NCBI GenBank assembly: GCA_910577675.1
Contig: CAJTOR010000018.1
Span: forward strand, 1-64,000
Length of the DNA stretch: 64,000 nt
DNA from: an uncultured Lachnospiraceae bacterium
GTDB lineage: Bacteria; Bacillota; Clostridia; Lachnospirales; Lachnospiraceae
Direction: 5' to 3'
Positions within the stretch are counted from its first letter, which is position 1. The number at the start of each line of letters is the position of its first letter. Both the position numbers and the translations under genes were made by a program. Below are positions 7,752 to 16,536 of the stretch, one piece after another. Under the pieces are notes generated by a model. That model saw only the letters and a program-made list of their open reading frames with translations. It was not told the origin of the DNA and made no database searches.

Positions 7752-9479
7752 TTATTTTATTACAATCCCGTAGATTTTTTTTCCGCGGGTGCCGACCACA
7801 ATTGTATTTTCAAAAGCTGCGGGCGAGGCTTCAATATTTCCGCCAAGATTAGTGGTATCGTAGAGCTCGCCGGTCAGACCGTCGATCATATACATGTTGC
7901 CCGTGGAATCGCAGACAATCACGTAACCGTTGCCATCCTTATCATAAAGGGCAATCGGGCTCGACCAGGTATAGTCGGACATTTCGCAACTCCAGACCTC
8001 GCCGCCGGTGCGCTTGCTTAATGCGACAATCTTGCCCTTTTTCTCGCCGCCGGTGCGGGCTACCGTGAAATATACCAGCCCGGAAAGCTTATTTTCTCCG
8101 AGAAGTGCCGTGGACTGGACACCTCCGGAAACGCCGGAAACCGTATAGCAAGGATAGGTGCGCTGCCAGATAATCTCGCCCGTTGCGGCGTTAAATTTGT
8201 AGATCGGGATATCGCCGCGTGATGTGTCATCCTGCGTCCAGTGCAGGGAGGTTGAGAGATAAATATATGCCGTGCCGGTTTCAGGGTCCTCCTCCAACAC
8301 CGGGGAGCAGTTCGTATCATCCAGCGTATTTGCTACCCAGACAACCTCCATCGTGTTTAGGTCAAGGCAGATTAAGTCGCCACAATTGTCCGCCACATAC
8401 AGATAGCCCTTAAATGCAACGGCGGAAGATTCCATGCCGAGCCAGTAAGTATCCTCCTGGGCGCGGGAACGGTCGGTAGTGTAACGCCATTTGATTACTT
8501 CATCGGGGTGGATGGTAACAGTCTTTCCATCATAGAAAGTATTAAGGTGCGTAATGTACAAAATGCCATTCTCACCCGGCTGGATCAGGGTATCGGTTTC
8601 CACGTCAATCAGAGGGGAGGAGTCGAAAGCCGTGAAATTGTCATTGTCCGTGCGCTCGGAAAACACATCGTCATACCCGTACTCGTAAATTACATGTCCG
8701 GTCAGCAGGTTGATAACAAAGGTGCGCGCGCATTCGTTCCCCATCGAATCCCCCGCGCCGACAAAATAAAGCGGCGTGCCGTCCGGGTATATGCTGCCCG
8801 TGCCTTTGATCGGGAAACCTAGTGAGATCGTATCCCTTGTTTTTGTGCCGTCTTCAAGATCGAGGAAATAAATACGTCCGTCCGCGGTTGCATAGATAAC
8901 TTCGGTCAGGTTTGCCTTGGTCTTTTTCTTGGTATAAATATTCATTGCCTGTTTGGTTGCCTCGTCCCATTGCACGATAAGGGGCTGGCCCGTCCAGCAG
9001 CTACCGGTCCAGTAACCTTTTTTAACTGTTTTTTTAAGTTTCCCGGTCTTGACCGACCAGGATTTTTTTGAGTCAAATTTCCTTTCTAGGACGTTTGCAG
9101 TACCATAGACTGCACTTGAGCGGTAATTGTTTCCGCGGAAGGTAACGACACCGGGAAGGGTGGTATAGGAGGAACCGGAATCAAAGGAGATTGGTTCACT
9201 GCGGTTAAATTCCCCTTCCTGAACCATATCATTCACCATAAGGGCGGTGCGAAAGCCGAAAATTTTCGCCTCGGTTGCGGTAACACTTGTCGGTATGCCC
9301 GTTTGAAGGAGTTTCTGGTAGTCGTTTAACAACATCTGGTTAAAAACCGGCGCGGCATCGTCGCCCGCGACAGGTTTTGAGAGCGAACCCTTGCGCCCGC
9401 AGCCTGCAAGCAGGCAGAGAGCTAGAAGCCCCGCTGTAAGAAGGGTATGTTTCTTTTTGTTTTTCTTTCTATTATGCAA
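7752..9479 (-). CDS. PQQ-like beta-propeller lipoprotein
   Basis: This is a 575-residue exported lipoprotein. The N-terminus is very basic, followed by a hydrophobic stretch and the lipobox LLAGC with the modified Cys at about residue 27. The mature part has repeated beta-propeller blades of the PQQ/quinoprotein type (GRIYFLDLEDGT, GDLICLDLNTMEVVWVAN, KIVALSKRTGGEVWSCE, GNMYMIDGLTGELYD, KKIYGIVIK). It lacks any evident dehydrogenase signature, so it is more likely a binding scaffold than an enzyme. The start is a TTG at 9477-9479 after AAAGAGG on the minus strand; no ATG is available in that region. It is transcribed from the family C promoter/leader element at 9615-9730. Confidence 0.85.
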   Translation of the reverse strand: MHNRKKNKKKHTLLTAGLLALCLLAGCGRKGSLSKPVAGDDAAPVFNQMLLNDYQKLLQTGIPTSVTATEAKIFGFRTALMVNDMVQEGEFNRSEPISFDSGSSYTTLPGVVTFRGNNYRSSAVYGTANVLERKFDSKKSWSVKTGKLKKTVKKGYWTGSCWTGQPLIVQWDEATKQAMNIYTKKKTKANLTEVIYATADGRIYFLDLEDGTKTRDTISLGFPIKGTGSIYPDGTPLYFVGAGDSMGNECARTFVINLLTGHVIYEYGYDDVFSERTDNDNFTAFDSSPLIDVETDTLIQPGENGILYITHLNTFYDGKTVTIHPDEVIKWRYTTDRSRAQEDTYWLGMESSAVAFKGYLYVADNCGDLICLDLNTMEVVWVANTLDDTNCSPVLEEDPETGTAYIYLSTSLHWTQDDTSRGDIPIYKFNAATGEIIWQRTYPCYTVSGVSGGVQSTALLGENKLSGLVYFTVARTGGEKKGKIVALSKRTGGEVWSCEMSDYTWSSPIALYDKDGNGYVIVCDSTGNMYMIDGLTGELYDTTNLGGNIEASPAAFENTIVVGTRGKKIYGIVIK

Positions 9480-9614
9480 AATAAACCTCTTTTCTGCGCA
9501 GGATGATGCGCGTCCTAAAAATACTGTATTGTCCCATGGAGGAAATGCTTATAAGAAAAATTATTCCATGTTTTAACAATTTTATACAATGGTCATTGCT
9601 TTCACCGGTATTAT

Positions 9615-9730
9615 TCCCTGCGGGGCGTGCACACGGTTCGCCAAGGAAAATGTCCTCCTTCGTCTGACAGCGAACCAGCGCTGGTATAATATCCTCCGAA
9701 CATTATACCATATCGGGAAATTTCGTGCAA
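9615..9730 (-). promoter_or_regulatory. Family C promoter-plus-leader element, copy 1
   Basis: Read on the minus strand, TTGCAC (9725-9730) and TATAAT (9702-9707) are 17 bases apart. The -10 lies in a palindrome whose arms are 9683-9693 (GGTATAATATC on plus) and 9698-9709. Downstream are the conserved blocks GGTTCGC, GAAGGAGGACAT, TTCCTTGGCGAAC and GCCCCGCAGGGA, closely matching the copy at 33.2 kb. It is oriented into the PQQ lipoprotein gene about 130 bases away. Confidence 0.8.
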
Positions 9731-9807
9731 CAGAGGAAATTCTTACGATTTTTTGCGGGTTTTTAAGGGAATAACAGGATAAATCAATGATATGTCAGGA
9801 TAATCAC

Positions 9808-9836
9808 TTGTGCGCAAAAAGTAGATCGATTATACT
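9808..9836 (+). promoter_or_regulatory. Sigma-A promoter for the GH39 gene
   Basis: TTGTGC at 9808-9813 and TATACT at 9831-9836 are 17 bases apart, about 47 bases upstream of the chosen start codon. Confidence 0.65.
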
Positions 9837-9882
9837 TAAAACAGCGGATGGGTTTTCGCAAAGAGCAAAAAGGGGGACTATT

Positions 9883-11394
9883 ATGAAGGAAAGCAGGGTT
9901 TACCAACTCGACCGGAACAAAAAGGTTCCATTTAACAACCATGTTGATTTCTGCATTGGGACGGGCAGGATGGGGCTGGCTTTGCAAAAGGAATATTTTG
10001 AGCAGTTGAAGCTGGTTCAGGAAGAAATTGGTTTTAAGCATATTAGGGGGCATGGCCTTTTTTCGGATGATATGGCAATTTATCATGAATATGAGGATGG
10101 GGAAGGGAAAAAACAGGTAGAGTATAATTTTACTTACCTTGATCTTGTGATGGACAGCTACAGGGAACTTGGGCTGCGCCCATTCCTTGAACTGGGCTTT
10201 ATGCCGGGAAAGATGGCATCCGGGAGCCAGACGATTTTTTACTGGAAGGGAAATACGACACCGCCAAAAGACTATGGTGCTTGGTGTGATATGGTAACCG
10301 CCACACTGAAACATCTGATGGAGCGCTACGGGGAGGAGGAAGTCGTAAAATGGCCGATTGAAGTATGGAATGAGCCAAATCTTCCCGGTTTCTGGAAAGA
10401 TGCCGATATGGGGGAATACTTTAAACTATTTCTTGAAAGTTTTCGGGCGATCAAGCAGCTTGATGGGCGCTTTAAGGTGGGCGGACCGGCAATCTGCGGG
10501 GTTCGGGACGAACTCTGGATTCGCGAGTTTTTGAATTTCTGCCGGGACAATACAGTTTGCCCGGATTTTATAACCCGTCATCATTATACTACAGAATTAC
10601 CCGAAAAGGAAGGGCATTACGGGTACGCGGAATTATCCGACCCGGAATCAGGCTTTGAGAACTTAAAAAGCACCAGGGATATTATTGACAGTTTCCCGGA
10701 ATTTAAGGGGCTTGAAATTCATATTACGGAGTTTAATACCTCCTATATCCCGAATTGTCCGCTGCATGATACAAACCAGAATGCTGCATATATTGCCGGG
10801 CAGCTCTCGCGCCTTGGGGATGTGAATAGGTCTTATTCCTACTGGACATTCGGGGATATCTTTGAGGAGCAGGGAGTCCCGTTTGCACCGTTCCACGGAG
10901 GATTCGGGCTTGTGGCAAACGGCTGTATCCCAAAACCAACCTTCTTTGCATTCCAGTTTTATAAAGAACTTGTTGGGGAATGCATCCTTAAAACAGAGGA
11001 TATGCTTGTGCTTGCTACGAAGGATGGCGGCTATCGGGGAATAATGTTTAACAGCGCGAGGCAGAGAACGGGGAGGGAACTGGAATTTTCGCTTAGTTTC
11101 CCGGTGGATATTAAAAAGGAATATATGTTCCTTACAAAGACTGTGGATGAGGACACCTGTAATCCGCTGCGCCTCTGGCACAATATGGGGGAACCAAAAA
11201 GCCTTACCCAAAAACAGAAGAAATTGTTCAGGGAATCTGCAAGACCGCTTATCGCGAGCAGCCGCTGCACAGGGAGCGAGGGAAAACTGCAAATTTCTTT
11301 GACGGTCAAGGAGTTCGGGGTGGTATATTTTGAACTGGAACCGGTGAAAACAGAGGGTGACCGCGGATATGATTACGCCAGGGTAACCGGCTAA
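9883..11394 (+). CDS. GH39 family beta-xylosidase
   Basis: This is a 503-residue cytoplasmic protein (no signal peptide) of glycoside hydrolase family 39, probably a xylan 1,4-beta-xylosidase releasing xylose from xylo-oligosaccharides. The (beta/alpha)8 barrel carries the acid/base Glu near 164 in EVWNEPN and the nucleophile Glu near 283 in IHITEFN, both in the family's expected setting. A C-terminal beta-sandwich completes the normal length. The ATG at 9883 follows AGGGGGAC and is downstream of a promoter at 9808-9836; the frame is open further upstream to 9787, but that part overlaps the promoter. Substrate preference (xylosidase versus iduronidase-type) cannot be fixed from sequence alone. 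No sugar transporter is adjacent. Confidence 0.85.
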   Translation: MKESRVYQLDRNKKVPFNNHVDFCIGTGRMGLALQKEYFEQLKLVQEEIGFKHIRGHGLFSDDMAIYHEYEDGEGKKQVEYNFTYLDLVMDSYRELGLRPFLELGFMPGKMASGSQTIFYWKGNTTPPKDYGAWCDMVTATLKHLMERYGEEEVVKWPIEVWNEPNLPGFWKDADMGEYFKLFLESFRAIKQLDGRFKVGGPAICGVRDELWIREFLNFCRDNTVCPDFITRHHYTTELPEKEGHYGYAELSDPESGFENLKSTRDIIDSFPEFKGLEIHITEFNTSYIPNCPLHDTNQNAAYIAGQLSRLGDVNRSYSYWTFGDIFEEQGVPFAPFHGGFGLVANGCIPKPTFFAFQFYKELVGECILKTEDMLVLATKDGGYRGIMFNSARQRTGRELEFSLSFPVDIKKEYMFLTKTVDEDTCNPLRLWHNMGEPKSLTQKQKKLFRESARPLIASSRCTGSEGKLQISLTVKEFGVVYFELEPVKTEGDRGYDYARVTG

Positions 11395-11460
11395 AAGGGC
11401 GGATATTATGAGGGTGAAAGTGTGCCCGGCTGCGGGGATAAAGCGTTTTTGTATGGCAGG

Positions 11461-11489
11461 TTGACAATACAGGAAACAGCGGATAAAAT
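11461..11489 (+). promoter_or_regulatory. Sigma-A promoter for the glycerol-1-phosphate dehydrogenase-like gene
   Basis: TTGACA at 11461-11466 and TAAAAT at 11484-11489 are 17 bases apart, about 100 bases upstream of the start codon. Confidence 0.8.
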
Positions 11490-11590
11490 GAAGGGGATGT
11501 GGAAATAATGGATTTTTATGGAAGAGCAGAGCGCATAAAAACATCCCATAATACGCATCGGAATAAAAATAGTCAAGGAGGTACTTTAAT

Positions 11591-12658
11591 ATGGGTGACA
11601 AACAGAGAAATTACATTGCAATCCCGGCTTTCCTCAAAGTGGAGGATGGTGCACTGGCAAAGATCGGGACTTATCTTAAAAACCATCAGCTAAACAAAGT
11701 GGTAATCTATTTTGGGAACGGGCTGATCGATATGTTTGGCAGCACGGTAATGGAATCACTGCACGCTGCGGAAATTGAGGTATTGGAATACCGCGAGATC
11801 GATACAGTTCGCCTTGAGGATATCACGGAACTGGCATTTAACCTGCCAAATAAAACGCAGGCGGTGATTGGGCTTGGCGGCGGGAAGGTGATTGATGCGG
11901 CAAAATATGTCGGATTCTTACAAAAACTTCCATTTATAAGCATTCCAACCTCCTCCTCAAGCGATGGTTTTTCAAGTGCAAGCGCATCTTTGCTTGTGAA
12001 CGGGAGGAGGCAGTCCGTCCCTGCAAGGATTGCCTACGGGATTATTGTGGACTCGGAGGTAATAAAGAGCGCGCCGGAACGCTTCTTATACTCGGGGATC
12101 GGGGATATGGTGTCGAAGATCACCGCCCTGTACGACTGGCTGTTTGAGGAGGCGCACGGCGTATCAAAAGTGGATGATTTTGCTATGATGATCGCGAAGA
12201 AAGCAGTCAACAGCTTTGTGCGTACACCGTTTTCTGATATCAAGGAAAATCTGTTTTTAAAGGAACTGATGGATTCGCTTGCCATGAGCGGCATTGCCAA
12301 TGAGATTGCGGGCAGCAGCGCGCCGACAAGCGGAAGCGAGCACCTGATTTCGCATGCGCTCGATAAGATGCTTGAAAATCCGCAGCTTCACGGCGTGCAG
12401 GTTGGGATCGCTACTTACCTGATGAGTGTGGTGCAGGATCACCGCTATAAAAGGGTGCATACGGTTTTTTCTGACACGGGATTTTTTGATTATGTCGAAA
12501 CATTAAATCTTGATGTAGAAGATTATATCCGGGCGATTGATATGGCACCGTCCATCAAACCCTTCCGCTACACCTATCTGCATGAGGAGAAGTACAGGGA
12601 GAGGGCGAAGGAAGTATTGAGGACGGACGGGATCCTAAGAAAGATATTCCACATCTAG
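11591..12658 (+). CDS. egsA: Glycerol-1-phosphate dehydrogenase family enzyme (EgsA/AraM-like)
   Basis: This is a 355-residue NAD(P)-dependent, metal-binding dehydrogenase of the iron-containing alcohol dehydrogenase superfamily. In Bacillus, AraM/EgsA reduces dihydroxyacetone phosphate to sn-glycerol-1-phosphate. The nucleotide-binding GLGGGKVIDAAKY lies near residue 96, followed by the family motif PTSSSSDGFSS. Metal-ligand candidates are Asp in GIGDMVSK, His in SGSEHLISHALD and His in QLHGVQVG. The ATG at 11591 follows AAGGAGG. It has its own consensus promoter, so it need not be part of a GH39 operon. Homologues are often found with arabinose genes, but none are seen here. Confidence 0.8.
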   Translation: MGDKQRNYIAIPAFLKVEDGALAKIGTYLKNHQLNKVVIYFGNGLIDMFGSTVMESLHAAEIEVLEYREIDTVRLEDITELAFNLPNKTQAVIGLGGGKVIDAAKYVGFLQKLPFISIPTSSSSDGFSSASASLLVNGRRQSVPARIAYGIIVDSEVIKSAPERFLYSGIGDMVSKITALYDWLFEEAHGVSKVDDFAMMIAKKAVNSFVRTPFSDIKENLFLKELMDSLAMSGIANEIAGSSAPTSGSEHLISHALDKMLENPQLHGVQVGIATYLMSVVQDHRYKRVHTVFSDTGFFDYVETLNLDVEDYIRAIDMAPSIKPFRYTYLHEEKYRERAKEVLRTDGILRKIFHI

Positions 12659-13334
12659 GGAGCGCCTGAATTTTTTTGCGGGAAGAAACTCACACGGAAA
12701 ACTTTGTCATATCCATTTTTGTGTGTGATTTATTATTCGCTGCTCGAAAACCAGTTTAGCAAAAAGTGGGTGGGTTTAAAAAATTATCAGATTCTTTTAA
12801 CAACCAGTATTTCAGGCTGGAAATGAAAAATTCCCTGATGTCTTTATTGTTCTTAAAGATGGGCAGCAGGCTTAGAAAACTGAGGTTTGCAGTGATTCTG
12901 CCAATGTTACTGTCAACTGCGGGCATTTTTCTGGTGGCGCATGGTATTTGCTGCCGGGGAACACCCGTGCCGGTCTATTCTCTGTTTATCTGGAAAAATA
13001 TCGGGATTGTGGAATGCAATGCGGTTTCAAACCAATATAAATAGAAGAAACCGAAAAATTCTGCCATAATTTACTTGCAAAAAAGACCGCTCTTACTGAA
13101 ATAATTTTTCTCATCCTGCACATAATATTATCACGATAGAGAACGGAATGTATCCGACGGGGAAACGAAGAAACAAACGCCAGATACATACGCTCCCTGT
13201 CGGATAACAAAGGAGAAGCGCGGGAGGGCGCGGAATCGTTTGCAACACATGCAGAAGAATGCATTAGAATGCAAAACGAAAAATTGGCAATAGTGCCGGA
13301 AAAACACACGATACAATTATGGAGGTGAATCATT
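12659..13334. other. 676-base region without a convincing gene
   Basis: It contains an AT-rich first part, a 92-codon frame with no ribosome site (described separately), and from about 13130 a palindromic stretch with TATCCGAC (about 13151-13158) and GTCGGATA (about 13199-13206) as perfect 8-bp arms. The second half ends in the ribosome site of the spore protein gene. A forespore-type promoter was looked for but not clearly found. Confidence 0.5.
12766..13044 (+). CDS. Doubtful hypothetical membrane protein
   Basis: This 92-codon frame starts with GTG and has no ribosome site. The middle encodes one hydrophobic segment (FAVILPMLLSTAGIFLVAHG). I do not recognise it. An internal ATG at 12823 would give a 73-residue protein. 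It may be gene debris or a chance frame in an otherwise empty 676-base gap. Confidence 0.2.
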   Translation: MGGFKKLSDSFNNQYFRLEMKNSLMSLLFLKMGSRLRKLRFAVILPMLLSTAGIFLVAHGICCRGTPVPVYSLFIWKNIGIVECNAVSNQYK

Positions 13335-13550
13335 ATGTCAGGTAACAAGTCAGGATCTGGTAGAATGGAAGTGCCGCAGGCAAGGGAAGCAATGGATCGT
13401 TTTAAGATGGAGGTTGCATCCGAGATCGGCGTGCCGCTTAAAGAAGGCTACAACGGCGATTTAACAAGTGCCCAGAATGGTTCTGTCGGTGGAGAGATGG
13501 TCCGCCAGATGATTAAAAGACAGGAAGAGGCAATGCTTGGCAACAAGTAA
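13335..13550 (+). CDS. Alpha/beta-type small acid-soluble spore protein
   Basis: This is a 71-residue SASP, a protein that coats and protects DNA in the dormant spore and is degraded at germination. The family's first block contains KMEVASEIGV, which includes the GPR protease cleavage region (E-V/I-A-S-E). The second block is GDLTSAQNGSVGGEMVRQMI, the conserved DNA-contacting part. The length is normal for the class. The ATG at 13335 follows TGGAGGTGAA. It is a single-gene unit closed by a terminator, and expression in the forespore by sigma-G is expected from the family. Confidence 0.95.
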   Translation: MSGNKSGSGRMEVPQAREAMDRFKMEVASEIGVPLKEGYNGDLTSAQNGSVGGEMVRQMIKRQEEAMLGNK

Positions 13551-13575
13551 TTAATTAACACAGGACAAAAGAAAG

Positions 13576-13614
13576 GACGGGGGCAGAACGCAAGATTCTG
13601 TCCCCGTCTTTTAC
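13576..13614 (+). terminator. Rho-independent terminator
   Basis: GACGGGGGCAGAA pairs with TTCTGTCCCCGTC (one G-T) and is followed by TTTT. It ends the SASP gene. Confidence 0.85.
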
Positions 13615-13652
13615 ATATAAAATTTGCAGTCCGGTTTTCATGATTGAAGGTA

Positions 13653-13684
13653 CAAAAAAAGGGAGCTGCCGCCCCCCTTTTTAA
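13653..13684 (-). terminator. Probable terminator for the minus-strand membrane protein gene
   Basis: AAAAAAAGGGAG and CCCCCCTTTTT form a short GC stem with A/T runs. It is placed 44 bases after the minus-strand stop codon at 13728. Confidence 0.6.
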
Positions 13685-13727
13685 ATCCGCCTGCAATTCC
13701 TAAAAACCGGCGTTCGGTATCCTTCAA

Positions 13728-14054
13728 TTAGTCTTCGGTTTTATCCTCTGTCTCAGCTTCCGTATCGGTTTCCTCCGAAGCGTCAAAATCGAGGTCTTCG
13801 TCCAGATCGTCGTCAAAATCGTCATCGAATTCATCCATATAATCCGGTGTCACATAGCGGTAAACCGCGTAGGCGATAGCTGCAACCGCTGCGATCGCGC
13901 CGATAATTGCCAGCACGAAGATCAGGGTATGCTTCTTTTCCTCAATCGGGTCCTCCTTTTTCTTAATCAGCTCGCCGAGTTTTGATTCAGCTAACATGTC
14001 GCTGATCTTTGAGGAAGCGAGCAGGGATTCCAGCTTGTTTGCATTATTGCACAT
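13728..14054 (-). CDS. Single-span membrane protein with acidic tail
   Basis: This is a 108-residue protein not assigned to a named family. A Leu/Ser-rich amphipathic N-terminus (about 1-40) is followed by a membrane helix (LIFVLAIIGAIAAVAAIAYAVY, about 44-66, quoted here only to show hydrophobicity in two parts: LIFVLAIIGAIAA and VAAIAYAVY). A short spacer leads to a tail almost entirely of Asp and Glu (about 71-108). Similar small proteins with a helix and DDF/DED tail are frequent in Clostridia, but no function is known to me. The ATG at 14054 follows AAAGGA on the minus strand. An extended -10 (TGgTATAAT) lies about 70 bases upstream. Confidence 0.7.
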   Translation of the reverse strand: MCNNANKLESLLASSKISDMLAESKLGELIKKKEDPIEEKKHTLIFVLAIIGAIAAVAAIAYAVYRYVTPDYMDEFDDDFDDDLDEDLDFDASEETDTEAETEDKTED

Positions 14055-14163
14055 AAGAACACATCCTTTCTCTCTTTGTAAATAAATTGCTAAAGAAAAA
14101 TCTTTTTTATTTCTCCCTTATTATACCATGTCCTTTTGAAATTTACCATGTTTTTTTCAAAGT

Positions 14164-16485
14164 TTAGATTTTTTTTAATTTTGCAAATCCTGCCAGCATT
14201 TTTTTCGTGCCCGCGGACGGGAAATCGACGGTAATCTCGTAATCCCTGCCGCCCTTAACAATATTAGTAACCAGACCGACCCCAAATTTAAGGTGCTCCA
14301 CGGTATCCCCGATTCCGTAGTCAAGCGGTTTTAACGCGGCTTCCCCAAACGACCTGCCCGAATTTAGTTTTGATGTCTGATTTGGAGGGCGGTCAAATTC
14401 CGTATCGGAGAGGGAAGTTCTGTAGCTGTAAGCAGGTTTAAAGCCGCCGCTAGTAGGCTTTGCACTGCGGATGGAGTCGGGTCTGTAATTGCCCTTTGGC
14501 AGCAGGGAAGTCCCTCTGCCGTCCCCGCGGTAATTTAGCAGGTAGCGCGGGATTTCCTCTATAAAGCGGGAGATCCGGTTAAACTGTGTTTCGCCGCGAA
14601 CCATGCGCATCCTGGCGGCGGAGAGTTTCAGTTCCTTCATGGCGCGCGTGATGCCCACATAGCAGAGTCGGCGCTCCTCCTCCACCATCTCATGGTCGGA
14701 ATCGTTGATCGACATATAACTCGGGAAAATCCCCTCTTCCATGCCGCAGAGGTAGACATAGGGGAATTCAAGCCCCTTTGCGGAGTGCAGGGTCATAAGC
14801 ACAACAAAATCGCTCTCCTCCGCAAGGTTATCCACATCGGCGACTAGAGCCACCTCCTCAAGAAAACCGGAGAGTGTCGGCGCGTCGTCATTTTCCTCGT
14901 AGGAAGCCAATTTGCTGACCAGTTCGTCAATATTGGCTTTCCGCTCGGCGGCGGTTTCCTCGTCATCAGTTTCCTCAATCTCCGTCAGATAGCCCGTGGC
15001 TTCTAAAAGTTCGTCCACCAGGTTGCAGAGGGTATAATTGGCATCGGATAGTTTGCTTTTAAGACCTTCTATCAGTGCGGCAAAAGAGGAGAGTTTTGCC
15101 GCGGCGCGCCCGGTGCCCGGTATTTCTTCCGCATGTAAAAGTGCGGTGTAGAAACTGATGCCGGCCTCCTGTGCAAAAGCGTCCACACGGTCGATGGTGG
15201 TCAGCCCGATTCCCCGTTTCGGCACATTGATAATGCGTTTTATGGCGACGGAATCCTGCCCGTTGTCGATGGTCTTTAAATAGGCAAGGATATCCTTGAC
15301 CTCCTTGCGCTGGTAGAAATTAATGCTGCCGATCACCTTGTAGGGGATGCCCTGGAAAATTAGTTTTTCCTCCAGGACGCGCGACTGGACATTCGTGCGG
15401 TAGAGAATGGCGAAATCGCGCCAGGAGGGCGGGTTTTGCTGCTGCATATGTCCCGTGATATCCGCCACAATCGCGGCAGCCTCCTCAAAATCCGACTCGT
15501 ACTGTGCAAAGGAAACCGGGCAGCCGGTCCCGTTGGCAGTCCACAGTCTTTTTTCCTTGCGCCCGCGGTTGTGGGATATCACCTCGTTCGCCGCTTCCAG
15601 TATATTCTCCGTTGAGCGGTAATTTTGCTCTAGTTTAATAACGGAAGCCTCCGGATATTCTTTTTCAAAATCGAGTATATTGCGGATATTTGCGCCGCGG
15701 AATTTGTAGATCGACTGGTCGTCGTCGCCCACCACGCAGAGGTTATGCCATATTTTTCCACTTTCATCCGTGTAGCATGCGAGCAGGCGGATCAGTTCAA
15801 ACTGCGCCGTGTTGGTATCCTGGTATTCATCCACCATAATATAGCGGAAACGGCGCTGGTAGTACTCTAGCGCCTCCGGATGCGTTTTAAACAGCTCGAC
15901 CGAAAGAAAGATAATATCGTCGAAATCAAGCGCGTTATTTGCCTTGAGGCGCTTCTGGTACTCGGCGTAGACGCGGGCGCACTGCTCCTTGTCAAAATCG
16001 CCCGCCGCCTGCTTTAAAAAGTCCTCGGGGGAGATCAGCGCGTTTTTTGCGGCGGAGATCAGGGTCTGCAGTGAGCGCTCCTTTGTGGTTTTTGTATCGA
16101 TATTTAAAACTTTGCATACTTCGTGCAGAAGTGATTTCGTGTCATCGGTATCGTAGATCGTAAAATTCCTGCCGTAGTCAAGCAGGTTGATATAGCGGCG
16201 CAGAAAGCGCACACAACTGGAGTGGAAGGTGGAAACCCAGATATTGGGCGCGCCGTAGCTGACAAGCTTATCCACGCGGCTGCGCATTTCTTTTGCCGCC
16301 TTGTTGGTGAAAGTAAGCGCCAAAATCTCAAAGGGGCTTACGCCCAGTTCCTCAATCAAGTAAGCGATGCGGTGCGTGAGCACGCGGGTCTTGCCGGAGC
16401 CTGCCCCGGCAAGGATTAACAAAGGACCGTCCCCATGTTCTACCGCCAGTTTTTGTTCCGGGTTTAACGAATCATATATACTCAT
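14164..16485 (-). CDS. pcrA: ATP-dependent DNA helicase PcrA/UvrD
   Basis: This is a 773-residue superfamily 1A 3'-5' DNA helicase acting in nucleotide excision repair, replication restart and removal of recombination proteins from DNA. Walker A AGAGSGKT lies near residues 26-33, with motif II MVDEYQDTN, motif III GDDDQSIYKFRGA, motif IV QNYRST and motif VI VGITRA in order. The C-terminal Tudor-like domain (DTVEHLKFGVGLVTNI) that binds RNA polymerase in PcrA is present. The length is typical. The ATG at 16485 follows AGAGAGG. It is 39 bases behind the HAD phosphatase gene and probably cotranscribed from a promoter at 17448-17476. Confidence 0.96.
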   Translation of the reverse strand: MSIYDSLNPEQKLAVEHGDGPLLILAGAGSGKTRVLTHRIAYLIEELGVSPFEILALTFTNKAAKEMRSRVDKLVSYGAPNIWVSTFHSSCVRFLRRYINLLDYGRNFTIYDTDDTKSLLHEVCKVLNIDTKTTKERSLQTLISAAKNALISPEDFLKQAAGDFDKEQCARVYAEYQKRLKANNALDFDDIIFLSVELFKTHPEALEYYQRRFRYIMVDEYQDTNTAQFELIRLLACYTDESGKIWHNLCVVGDDDQSIYKFRGANIRNILDFEKEYPEASVIKLEQNYRSTENILEAANEVISHNRGRKEKRLWTANGTGCPVSFAQYESDFEEAAAIVADITGHMQQQNPPSWRDFAILYRTNVQSRVLEEKLIFQGIPYKVIGSINFYQRKEVKDILAYLKTIDNGQDSVAIKRIINVPKRGIGLTTIDRVDAFAQEAGISFYTALLHAEEIPGTGRAAAKLSSFAALIEGLKSKLSDANYTLCNLVDELLEATGYLTEIEETDDEETAAERKANIDELVSKLASYEENDDAPTLSGFLEEVALVADVDNLAEESDFVVLMTLHSAKGLEFPYVYLCGMEEGIFPSYMSINDSDHEMVEEERRLCYVGITRAMKELKLSAARMRMVRGETQFNRISRFIEEIPRYLLNYRGDGRGTSLLPKGNYRPDSIRSAKPTSGGFKPAYSYRTSLSDTEFDRPPNQTSKLNSGRSFGEAALKPLDYGIGDTVEHLKFGVGLVTNIVKGGRDYEITVDFPSAGTKKMLAGFAKLKKI

Positions 16486-16518
16486 TGAAAAAACCTCTCT
16501 TGATAAATTTTAAAGGGA

Positions 16519-16536
16519 GGGGGATCAACATCCCCC
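16519..16536 (-). other. Hairpin overlapping the HAD stop codon
   Basis: GGGGGAT (16519-16525) and ATCCCCC (16530-16536) form a perfect 7-bp stem around a 4-base loop. It spans the stop codon of the upstream HAD gene and lies just before the pcrA leader. A poor T-run follows, so it may only attenuate or stabilise the mRNA. Confidence 0.5.

Larger units (their letters stand above)
9480..9882. other. 403-base divergent intergenic region
   Basis: It holds the family C element and leader of the minus-strand lipoprotein gene on the left, and the GH39 gene promoter (9808-9836) on the right. Short plus-strand frames here are read-throughs of the repeat and are not supported as genes. Nothing else was seen. 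Confidence 0.7.

Noticed and set aside
9589..9774. 61-residue plus-strand frame and its minus-strand relative at 33084-33287 share residues (KENVLLRLTANQRWYN / QGNVLLRRTANRRWYN).
   Set aside because: The similarity comes from the underlying family C nucleotide repeat. A one-base length difference breaks the shared frame, copy 3 does not keep it, and the repeat's own promoter reads the other strand.
10663..11601. 312-residue minus-strand frame opposite the GH39 gene.
   Set aside because: Antisense to catalytic-motif-bearing coding sequence; composition is typical of a shadow frame.
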